This document shows, in pieces, positions 7,950 to 12,206 of a stretch of 12,206 nucleotides of DNA. A program made the translations under genes and the position numbers. Position 1 is the stretch's first letter, and each line of letters starts with the position of its first letter. The stretch is from Acidimicrobiia bacterium UBA1281 (GTDB taxonomy: Bacteria; Actinomycetota; Acidimicrobiia; Actinomarinales; Actinomarinaceae), in the NCBI GenBank assembly GCA_002308095.1, contig DBUV01000080.1:1-12206 (forward strand), written 5' to 3'. A model generated the notes under the pieces. It did not search any database and was not told the DNA's origin. It was given only the letters and a program-made list of their open reading frames with translations.

Positions 7950-8035
7950 ACCCAGCTCTCTAGAACTGGCACCAATTGGAAAGTTGGGCGGAGTAAGGGT
8001 ATTCCAATTTAGTTGTCTAGAGAGCTGGCTATGAA
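7945..8035 (-). repeat. Long inverted repeat / mRNA hairpin spanning the mraZ-rsmH gap and the rsmH start codon
   Basis: Arms 7945-7964 and 8016-8035 are complementary at 19 of 20 positions, the only mismatch being a C opposite C (7951/8029). Thirteen consecutive pairs involve CCAGCTCTCTAGA (7952-7964) and its reverse complement (8016-8028), and six more (TTCATA/TATGAA) lie outside the mismatch. A second inverted pair, AATTGGAA (7974-7981) and TTCCAATT (8002-8009), sits inside and leaves a 20-nt loop (7982-8001) that is C-rich on the mRNA. In the operon transcript the structure begins just after the mraZ stop, and its 3' arm holds the only SD-like purines (GAGAG) and the ATG of rsmH. No U tract follows, so it does not look like an intrinsic terminator. 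It could be a translational switch, a processing site or a small palindromic element; the sequence shows the pairing, not the role. Confidence 0.85.
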
Positions 8036-8036
8036 C

Positions 8037-8462
8037 CTATCCTTTCACTTCGTTAATATTCGCAAAAGCATCATCTGAGTCACTTTGAATTTTTTTCCAG
8101 GTCTTAGTAGCCCAAATTTCAATAACAGGACCGGAACCAGTAACTGTTACATCATCATTTTCTTTGATGCTGCTATACATCCTAAGATTTTCTGGTATTT
8201 GAATTCTGCCCGCAGAATCTAAAGAAGAGTCGACAGCACCTGAAAATAGTGCTCTCCTTAATTGTCTTGAGGTTTTGTCAGTTGAAGGCAGAGATGCCAT
8301 TTTTTCAGATTCTTGATTCCAGTTTTTCTTTGTTAGGATCTGCAAACAATTATCTAATCCCTTGGTAACTACACAGCCCTGTTGAAGCTCTTTCCTGAAC
8401 TTTGAAGGTATAACTATTCTTCCCTTCGAGTCCATTGTATGTTTATATTCACCAAGGAACAC
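8037..8462 (-). CDS. mraZ: MraZ, transcriptional regulator of the dcw cluster
   Basis: DNA-binding protein with two tandem SpoVT-AbrB half-domains that forms a ring and binds repeats at its own promoter. From the GTG at 8460-8462 the protein is 141 residues and begins with the family's usual FLGEY after the initiator; each half carries its DxxGR motif (D11-R15 as DSKGR with IPSKFR, and D82-R86 as DSAGR with IPENLR). The frame is open to another GTG at 8489, adding nine residues. That start would be at the predicted transcription start and has no room for an RBS, whereas the 8462 start has GGCGGAG just upstream. First gene of the operon; the tandem boxes and promoter lie immediately upstream, pointing to autoregulation. 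The stop is at 8037-8039, next to the inverted repeat before rsmH. Confidence 0.93.
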   Translation of the reverse strand: MFLGEYKHTMDSKGRIVIPSKFRKELQQGCVVTKGLDNCLQILTKKNWNQESEKMASLPSTDKTSRQLRRALFSGAVDSSLDSAGRIQIPENLRMYSSIKENDDVTVTGSGPVIEIWATKTWKKIQSDSDDAFANINEVKG

Positions 8463-8482
8463 TTCTCCGCCTTTCGTGCCTT

Positions 8483-8522
8483 GAACCACTTTCTGACATT
8501 ATATGACACTTTATGACATCTT
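8483..8522 (-). promoter_or_regulatory. Tandem MraZ boxes (four 10-bp repeats)
   Basis: Read on the minus strand the four consecutive decamers are AAGATGTCAT (8522-8513), AAAGTGTCAT (8512-8503), ATAATGTCAG (8502-8493) and AAAGTGGTTC (8492-8483). They match the second unit at 8, 10, 7 and 6 of 10 positions in strict 10-bp phase. MraZ is known to bind three or four direct repeats spaced one helical turn apart upstream of mraZ, with an AAAGTG[T/G] core in mollicutes and TGGG-type cores elsewhere; two units here match AAAGTG[T/G] exactly. The array covers the -10 element and runs to the -35, so bound MraZ should block RNA polymerase. Confidence 0.75.
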
Positions 8523-8526
8523 GCAA
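8498..8526 (-). promoter_or_regulatory. Sigma70-like promoter of the dcw operon (PmraZ)
   Basis: On the minus strand TTGCAA (8526-8521) and a perfect TATAAT (8503-8498) are separated by exactly 17 nt. An A/T-rich stretch with a run of eight T upstream (8545-8538) could act as an UP element. The predicted transcription start near 8490-8492 gives a leader of about 28-30 nt before the GTG at 8462. The -10 hexamer lies inside the third tandem repeat of the MraZ box array. Confidence 0.7.
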
Positions 8527-8546
8527 CACAAAATGATAAAAAAAAT

Positions 8547-9059
8547 TTACTGTGTTACTAAGTACTCTTTCCAATCAGGATCTGGATTATTTCCAATAAT
8601 TGTTTTTATCCAAAAATTCCCTTCGGGGATGCTTGGTATTTTCTTTAAATTTAATACTGTTTTGCTTAAGAGTTTATCTGCTTTCAATAAGTTACATTTT
8701 TTACAACATGCCACTACATTATTCCACTCATGACTTCCTCCTTTAGATTTTGGTATCACGTGGTCTATGGACTCTGCTTCTTTGCCACAATATTGACAAT
8801 TAAATGAATCTCTGATAAAAATATTTTCTCTATTTAAAGCAACTCTTCTTGAGTACGGAGCTTTCACATAATATGTCAAAACTGCAACTTTTGGAATAAT
8901 CACAGATTTTTCAATTGATCGTAATTTAACATTTGATTCTTTTAGTACATTAATTTTTTTATTCAGCAGAAGTGAGAGTGCCCTTTTTGGGGTTGCTAAT
9001 GAGAGTGGTTGAAATGTAGAGTTTAGGATTAGGGTCTTATGTGTATTAATATTACCCAC
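8547..9059 (-). CDS. HNH endonuclease family protein (actinobacterial type)
   Basis: 170-residue protein with a C-terminal zinc-stabilised HNH fold: CQYC (88-91), DHVIPKSKGGSHEWNN (99-114) and CKKC-N (119-123). The N-terminal half (LILNSTFQPLSLATPKRAL, then YYVKAPYSRRV) resembles the single-domain HNH proteins widespread in Actinobacteria and Cyanobacteria, whose cellular role is not settled; they are not obvious mobile-element nucleases. The start is GTG at 9059, 20 nt after the MerR stop, without a recognisable SD. An in-frame TAA shortly upstream and the N-terminal family block leave little alternative. It is co-directional with the MerR and DUF3040 genes and probably co-transcribed with them. 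Its 3' end is about 20 bp from the mraZ -35. A substrate cannot be inferred. Confidence 0.85.
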   Translation of the reverse strand: MGNINTHKTLILNSTFQPLSLATPKRALSLLLNKKINVLKESNVKLRSIEKSVIIPKVAVLTYYVKAPYSRRVALNRENIFIRDSFNCQYCGKEAESIDHVIPKSKGGSHEWNNVVACCKKCNLLKADKLLSKTVLNLKKIPSIPEGNFWIKTIIGNNPDPDWKEYLVTQ

Positions 9060-9079
9060 AGTTAAAAAATTTTATCAGG

Positions 9080-9571
9080 TTAAGCCTGCATCTCTTGGTT
9101 AACAACATCTTCTTCAACTTTTGTTAGCAAATTTAAAAATCTCTCTTTATCAAGTTCAAATTTAGAAACATCTTCTTTGACTTCTTTTGCAACATCATCA
9201 ATAGTTTCAAAAAATGCAAGTTGACCTGATTTTAAAGCATCAAAAACTTGCTCTTCTTCTACTGAGTATATTGTTTCACCATCAGAAACCAGCTTTACTT
9301 CTGAAAGCTGACCAACAAGATTCCCATTTTTTGAAAGATATTTCCAAGCTCTTCTGACTCTTTGAATACTCATACCATTATCTAGTAATGTTTTTACAAC
9401 TCTAAGTGAAACTATATCTCTAAATGAATAAAGCTTTGGTACTCCAGGTTTACCATTTGAAGATTGAATACTTGGCGAAACAAGGTTAACTTTATCCCAG
9501 TATCTAAGTTGATGCGATGTGCAGCCGGTTAGATAACTTGCTTGCTTTGATGTAAAAGCATCTCTTTTCAA
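9080..9571 (-). CDS. MerR-family regulator, FtsR/Rv1828-like
   Basis: 163-residue regulator with an N-terminal MerR winged helix-turn-helix (about 7-75): the recognition region reads TSHQLRYWDKVNLVSPS (18-34), followed by the wing and LYSFRDIVSLRVVKTLLDNG. The segment SDGETIYSVEEEQVFDALKSGQLAFF (96-121) matches the effector-side block of the actinobacterial Rv1828/FtsR group, in which the Corynebacterium protein regulates ftsZ and division. No metal-binding cysteines of the classical MerR type are seen. The start is TTG at 9571, supported by AGGAG (9579-9583) seven bases upstream. It follows the DUF3040 gene by 43 nt and precedes the HNH gene by 20 nt. Location beside mraZ makes a role in controlling division or cell-wall genes plausible, but that is inference from family and context. 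Confidence 0.82.
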   Translation of the reverse strand: MKRDAFTSKQASYLTGCTSHQLRYWDKVNLVSPSIQSSNGKPGVPKLYSFRDIVSLRVVKTLLDNGMSIQRVRRAWKYLSKNGNLVGQLSEVKLVSDGETIYSVEEEQVFDALKSGQLAFFETIDDVAKEVKEDVSKFELDKERFLNLLTKVEEDVVNQEMQA

Positions 9572-9578
9572 AACCTTA

Positions 9579-9583
9579 CTCCT
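9579..9583 (-). promoter_or_regulatory. Strong Shine-Dalgarno for the MerR gene, fixing a TTG start
   Basis: AGGAG on the minus strand, seven bases before the TTG at 9571. It is one of the clearest ribosome binding sites in the window and decides the non-ATG start of the MerR gene; the nearby ATG is out of frame. Confidence 0.75.
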
Positions 9584-9614
9584 AAATAGTGATGTATATT
9601 AAATTTAATTAATT

Positions 9615-9965
9615 CTATTTAGTTTGTCTAGAGGTATCTTTATTTCTTATAACTGAATATACCTGTTTGAAGTTCCATTCATTTATGTTTTCAGCTCTTA
9701 ACAAAGCTTTTGTATTTCTAACAAAGACATATCCCGACATAGCCATTAAGGCGAAACCGGCAATTGCAATAAGAGGTTGGAGTATGTAGCTACCCAACAT
9801 TGTTAGAAGTCCAATAACGAATGTTGCAAAGGACAACACTGACCTTGTTCTTGAAAAACTTGATAGAGTTGATGTCTCAACAGTCTTTGCAAGATCAGGA
9901 TCTTCTTTAGAAAGTTCTAGTTCTATCTGTTTTAATATTTCTTCTTCTTCTTTGTTTAATCCCAT
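9615..9965 (-). CDS. DUF3040 family membrane protein
   Basis: 116-residue protein with an acidic N-terminal amphipathic helix (GLNKEEEEILKQIELELSKEDPDLAKTV without a break from residue 2), then two hydrophobic segments (about 43-60 and 63-82) and a basic polar tail. The N-terminal pattern 'E-ILxQIExxLxxEDPxLA' is the hallmark of DUF3040, an actinobacteria-specific family of unknown function. The Mycobacterium member Rv2169c also lies just upstream of mraZ, so synteny supports the call and the actinobacterial origin. The start is the ATG at 9963-9965, only 38 bp from the divergent histidine phosphatase gene. There is no SD; TAAAAT lies at -12 to -7 from the ATG, suggesting a leaderless mRNA. 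It is the first gene of a likely DUF3040-MerR-HNH unit. Confidence 0.82.
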   Translation of the reverse strand: MGLNKEEEEILKQIELELSKEDPDLAKTVETSTLSSFSRTRSVLSFATFVIGLLTMLGSYILQPLIAIAGFALMAMSGYVFVRNTKALLRAENINEWNFKQVYSVIRNKDTSRQTK

Positions 9966-10003
9966 GAGTGAATTTTAATATATATTGAAACTACCCTGTA
10001 ATT
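9966..10003. promoter_or_regulatory. 38-bp divergent promoter region, both transcripts possibly leaderless
   Basis: This gap must drive the DUF3040 gene (-) and the histidine phosphatase gene (+). Neither start has a purine-rich SD. TAAAAT (9977-9972, minus) and TACCCT (9992-9997, plus) each sit exactly at -12 to -7 from the respective ATG, the place of a -10 element if transcription begins at the start codon. -35 elements are not convincing. Leaderless mRNAs are common in Actinobacteria. Confidence 0.45.
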
Positions 10004-10552
10004 ATGAGTAAATTATTTTTGAGACATGGAGAAGTACATAATGTAAAAAATATTATGTATAACGATATTCCTGGATATAGATTAAGTGAGAATGGTATTT
10101 CTCAAGCTAAAAAAGCTGGAATGTATCTTAAAAATAATTTCAACATTGATTTAATAATCTCATCTCCTATTTTACGAGCTCGGCAAACTTCAAGCTATGT
10201 TGCAGAATTTTTAAATGTTGAAATTCAAATATCTTATAACCTGTATGAGTGGTCTGGAATTAATGGTTGGACAGGCACATCCTTTAATGAATTTTCTCAA
10301 ACTCAAGATTATCCTAAGTATCAAGAAAATCCAATTAATGTAACCAACATTAGTGAGAGTCTTCATAAAGTATATGAGAGAGTTGACAGCTTATATGAAA
10401 GTTCAGAAAATGCGCTTTTTGTATCTCACCAAGATACAATACGAGCGTTTACTTATTATAAAACTGAGGGAAAAGATTTTAACTATGAAAAACCTGATCA
10501 CTGCGGTATTCAAGAAATTATTAATGGAGAGGTTGTAACTCACAACTATTGA
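10004..10552 (+). CDS. Histidine phosphatase family protein (phosphoglycerate mutase-like)
   Basis: 182-residue soluble protein of the branch-1 histidine phosphatase superfamily. The catalytic RHGE is at residues 7-10, with His8 the phospho-accepting residue. SPILRARQT (54-62) supplies the second-shell Arg58, Glu82 in LYEW is the likely acid/base residue, and FVSHQDTIRA (139-148) carries the second catalytic His142. The length fits small phosphatases (GpmB/CobC/SixA-like), not dPGM glycolytic mutases, which are longer and have extra insertions. The substrate cannot be told from the sequence: alpha-ribazole phosphate, a sugar phosphate or a phosphoprotein are all possible, and there are no cobalamin neighbours. 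No SD precedes the ATG. The 3' end overlaps the convergent small membrane-protein gene by 7 nt. Confidence 0.85.
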   Translation: MSKLFLRHGEVHNVKNIMYNDIPGYRLSENGISQAKKAGMYLKNNFNIDLIISSPILRARQTSSYVAEFLNVEIQISYNLYEWSGINGWTGTSFNEFSQTQDYPKYQENPINVTNISESLHKVYERVDSLYESSENALFVSHQDTIRAFTYYKTEGKDFNYEKPDHCGIQEIINGEVVTHNY

Positions 10553-10770
10553 GACATAGTCAGTAAGTAATACAGTAATGTCAATGCGCCACCAAAAAAG
10601 CTTGAGAAGCTAAATACCCCAACGACTGGTTCAAGTGACTTGAAAAACTTAGATTTAAAACTATCAAGATATCTCTCCACTATGTATCTACTAAAAACAA
10701 AGGCTCCAAAACCTGCAACAATAAAATAAACAAAACTTAATAACGTTATCCAAGGATTTACAATTACCAT
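10546..10770 (-). CDS. Small two-helix membrane protein, function unknown
   Basis: 74 residues that I do not recognise. Two hydrophobic segments (about 5-26 and 48-70) flank a basic, aromatic-rich linker containing SRYIVERYLDSFKSKFFKS (27-45), which would face the cytoplasm by the positive-inside rule. The ATG at 10768-10770 has no SD and is 22 bp from the divergent gene at 10793. The 3' end overlaps the histidine phosphatase gene by 7 nt in the opposite direction. A coding role is supported by fit into the tightly packed gene order and by a membrane-protein composition unlike a random antisense frame, but no family evidence is available. Confidence 0.65.
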   Translation of the reverse strand: MVIVNPWITLLSFVYFIVAGFGAFVFSRYIVERYLDSFKSKFFKSLEPVVGVFSFSSFFGGALTLLYYLLTMSQ

Positions 10771-10787
10771 ATTAAGCTAAACTTAAT
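10771..10787. promoter_or_regulatory. Palindrome in a 22-bp divergent intergenic region
   Basis: ATTAAG-CTAAA-CTTAAT is a perfect 6-bp inverted repeat around a 5-nt centre, starting at the base next to the minus-strand ATG and filling most of the gap between the two small membrane-protein genes. TANNNT hexamers suitable as -10 elements lie on each strand (TAAACT 10778-10783 plus, TAAGTT 10785-10780 minus). It may be an operator, or simply two facing AT-rich -10 boxes. Confidence 0.35.
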
Positions 10788-10792
10788 ATCCT

Positions 10793-11023
10793 ATGAAATT
10801 TAGCAATAAATCTAAAATAATTGTTTATCTATTAACGACATTTTTTGCAAGTTATATCGGGTATGTCTTAGGAAATGCTTTTTGTGCTGCAGATTGCTTG
10901 ACAGATATTTTATTAAATATATTAGTTTCAAATTCAATAGCACTTGGTGGAGTTTTTGTTTTAGTTAACTTATCTGAAAAGTCAATAACTGAGTGGAATC
11001 AGCTCTCCGGTGAAGAAGAGTAA
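10793..11023 (+). CDS. Small two-helix membrane protein, function unknown
   Basis: 76 residues that I do not recognise. After a basic start (MKFSNKSK) comes a first hydrophobic helix (about 9-28), a short loop with CAADC (31-35), a second helix (about 39-58) and an acidic tail (LSEKSITEWNQLSGEEE). With the positive-inside rule both ends are cytoplasmic and the cysteine pair lies outside, where it could form a disulfide. It is preceded by no SD; the start lies 22 bp from the divergent small membrane-protein gene. The last 25 nt overlap the 3' end of the convergent threonine aldolase gene. The superficial similarity in size and topology to its divergent neighbour could mean a functional pair, but nothing in the sequence proves it. 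Confidence 0.65.
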   Translation: MKFSNKSKIIVYLLTTFFASYIGYVLGNAFCAADCLTDILLNILVSNSIALGGVFVLVNLSEKSITEWNQLSGEEE

Positions 11024-12024
11024 TTAATAGCAGTAACTATTTCTTCTAGTTTTTCGTTTTCAATATCTTTATGAAAAACTAGCCTTATGACCTCTTTTTT
11101 AATAAAGCCGGCGACTATTTTTTTATCTTCAAGATTATGTCTGAAAGTTTCAGCTTTTACTTCTGTATCAAATTTAAAAAATATCATATTTGTACCTTTG
11201 TAAGTTACTTCATCAAATAACCTATCTTCATTAGCTATCGAGTTAAATACGAATTCTGCCTTATGGTGATCTTCAATAAGTCTATCTCTATTTTCAATTG
11301 CATATCTTGCAGCGGAAGCAATAATACCTACTTGCCTCATTCCCCCACCAAGTTTTTTTCTAAATTCTCTTGCCTCGTCAATAAAATCATGATCTCCAAG
11401 TAACATAGATCCAATTGGTGCTCCTAAACCTTTAGAAAAACAATAAGTCAAGCTATCACAATACTCTCCATATTTAACTGAGGCTGGATCTGTGAGTATT
11501 GCATGCCAGATTCTGGCACCATCAACATGAAGCTTCATGTCATTTGATTTTGAAATGTTTGAGAGATTTTTTATATGCTCAAAAGGAACAATACTTCCAC
11601 CAGTTGCCAGATGTGTATTTTCAGTTGCTAATACCTTTATTGATGGTTTGTGAATTTTTGATTGTTTAATTGTCTCTGAAAGGATATCTAAATCGTAGAC
11701 ACCATTGTGACTATCAACATCCCTAAATTGTATTCTGGATAAAAATGCAGCTGCACCATGTTCGTAATTTTTAATATGAGAATCTTGAGTCGTCACCACT
11801 TCCTGTCCTGGATCTGTATGAACCAGAAGAGAAATTTGGTTTCCCATTAATCCTGATGTTACGAATAAACCAGCTTCAAAACCCATTAGGTTTGCACAAT
11901 ATTCTTCAAGACTATTTACAGTTGGATCTTCTTTGTATTCATCATCCCCAAACTCAGCTTCCAAAATTTGGTTGAGCATATCTTTGGAAGGCTTAGTTAC
12001 TGTATCGGATCTTAAGTCAATCAT
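10999..12024 (-). CDS. ltaE: Low-specificity L-threonine aldolase
   Basis: Cytoplasmic PLP enzyme that splits L-threonine or L-allo-threonine into glycine and acetaldehyde. 341 residues, the normal length. Seen: IDLRSDTVTKP (2-12), FGDDEYKEDPTVNSLE (25-40), TSGLMGNQ (56-63) for PLP phosphate, HIKNYEHGA (83-91) with His83 expected to stack on the cofactor ring, HVDGARIWHA (166-175) with Asp168 and Arg171, and SKGLGAPIGS (197-206) with Lys198 forming the Schiff base. The ATG is at 12022-12024, two bases after the stop of the upstream aminotransferase gene (TAG-AG-ATG), so the two are co-transcribed and probably coupled. The preference for L- or allo-threonine is not readable. It converges on and overlaps the small membrane-protein gene by 25 nt. 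Confidence 0.93.
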   Translation of the reverse strand: MIDLRSDTVTKPSKDMLNQILEAEFGDDEYKEDPTVNSLEEYCANLMGFEAGLFVTSGLMGNQISLLVHTDPGQEVVTTQDSHIKNYEHGAAAFLSRIQFRDVDSHNGVYDLDILSETIKQSKIHKPSIKVLATENTHLATGGSIVPFEHIKNLSNISKSNDMKLHVDGARIWHAILTDPASVKYGEYCDSLTYCFSKGLGAPIGSMLLGDHDFIDEAREFRKKLGGGMRQVGIIASAARYAIENRDRLIEDHHKAEFVFNSIANEDRLFDEVTYKGTNMIFFKFDTEVKAETFRHNLEDKKIVAGFIKKEVIRLVFHKDIENEKLEEIVTAINYSSSPES

Positions 12025-12026
12025 CT

Positions 12027-12206
12027 CTATATGATATCATCAAAACACACTTGCATGTTTTTCATGGCTTGTCTTATTCTTTGTTTATTCTCTACAAGTG
12101 CAATTCTAATATATCCCTCTCCTTCGCTTCCAAATCCTAAACCTGGAGACAATGCGACATTTGACTTTTCTAAAACTGCTAAAGAAAAATCCATCGATTT
12201 CTTTTG
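12027..12206 (-). CDS. PLP-dependent class I/II aminotransferase, AlaC-like (C-terminal 59 residues, cut by window edge)
   Basis: The open frame entering from the right edge ends at a TAG (12027-12029). It contains VALSPGLGFGSEGEG followed by YIRIALVENKQRIRQAM, the C-terminal small-domain signature of fold-type I aminotransferases of the alanine-synthesising (AlaC/YfbQ) and LL-diaminopimelate aminotransferase group. The Arg in the YIRIAL strand is the conserved one that binds the substrate carboxylate. The PLP lysine lies outside the window, so the exact reaction is open: pyruvate/glutamate transamination is the commonest for such sequences. It lies two bases upstream of ltaE in the same direction. 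Confidence 0.85.
   Translation of the reverse strand, partial: QKKSMDFSLAVLEKSNVALSPGLGFGSEGEGYIRIALVENKQRIRQAMKNMQVCFDDII

Noticed and set aside
7945-8035. The mraZ-rsmH hairpin as a Rho-independent terminator
   Set aside because: No U tract follows the 3' arm, and it would cut off all downstream essential genes; the arm runs into the rsmH coding start.
8528-8550. Run of eight T on the minus strand after the HNH stop, as an intrinsic terminator
   Set aside because: No stable GC-rich stem precedes the T run. It fits better as an A/T-rich UP-like element of the mraZ promoter.
8547-9059. HNH protein as a homing endonuclease, CRISPR nuclease or defence component
   Set aside because: No intron, intein, repeat array or partner genes nearby; the N-terminal half matches a housekeeping-like actinobacterial HNH family.
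9599-9608. TTAAATTTAA palindrome between the MerR and DUF3040 genes
   Set aside because: Perfect but only A/T in an AT-rich spacer, easily expected by chance; no -35/-10 pair with good spacing around it.
10353-10538. Second open frame (61 codons) inside the histidine phosphatase gene on the same strand
   Set aside because: Lies entirely in another frame of a gene with intact catalytic motifs. Composition is that of a shadow frame.

Overview
The window is a compact, AT-rich stretch (roughly one third G+C by eye) of a bacterial chromosome. It is dominated by the division and cell wall (dcw) cluster on the minus strand. In transcription order this is mraZ, rsmH, an ftsL-like gene, ftsI, murE, mraY, murD, ftsW and murG (cut at the left edge). 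Several features point to an actinobacterium despite the low G+C: a DUF3040 membrane protein, an FtsR/Rv1828-type MerR regulator, an HNH protein of a form common in Actinobacteria, an RsmH with a four-cysteine C-terminal loop, and promoter-proximal genes without Shine-Dalgarno sequences. Together with very tight packing this resembles the streamlined marine Actinomarina-type lineages. The lineage is an inference, not a demonstration.

Region 1-8489 is the dcw operon proper. Genes overlap by 4-11 nt or abut: ATGA overlaps at rsmH/ftsL, ftsI/murE and murE/mraY, and a TAA-TTG junction at mraY/murD. The encoded proteins make UDP-MurNAc-tripeptide (MurE, meso-DAP type), add D-Glu (MurD), make lipid I (MraY) and lipid II (MurG), and polymerise and cross-link septal peptidoglycan (FtsW with FtsI, plus a small FtsL-like partner). 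murF, normally between murE and mraY, is absent from its expected place. mraZ is preceded by a sigma70-like promoter (TTGCAA-N17-TATAAT) covered by four tandem 10-bp repeats that look like MraZ boxes, so autoregulation is likely. The 87-nt mraZ-rsmH gap holds a long inverted repeat whose 3' arm contains the rsmH start codon. This is the most striking unexplained structure in the window.

Region 8547-9965 (minus strand) lies just upstream: DUF3040 membrane protein, FtsR-like MerR regulator, then the HNH protein. A division-gene regulator next to mraZ suggests a local control module.

Region 10004-12206 holds short genes with minimal spacing: a histidine phosphatase (+), two unrecognised two-helix membrane proteins facing away from each other across 22 bp, a low-specificity threonine aldolase (-), and the C-terminal end of an AlaC-like aminotransferase (-) at the right edge. 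Convergent neighbours overlap at their 3' ends by 7 and 25 nt. No gene-free stretch exceeds 300 bases, and I saw no tRNA, rRNA, CRISPR array or insertion sequence.
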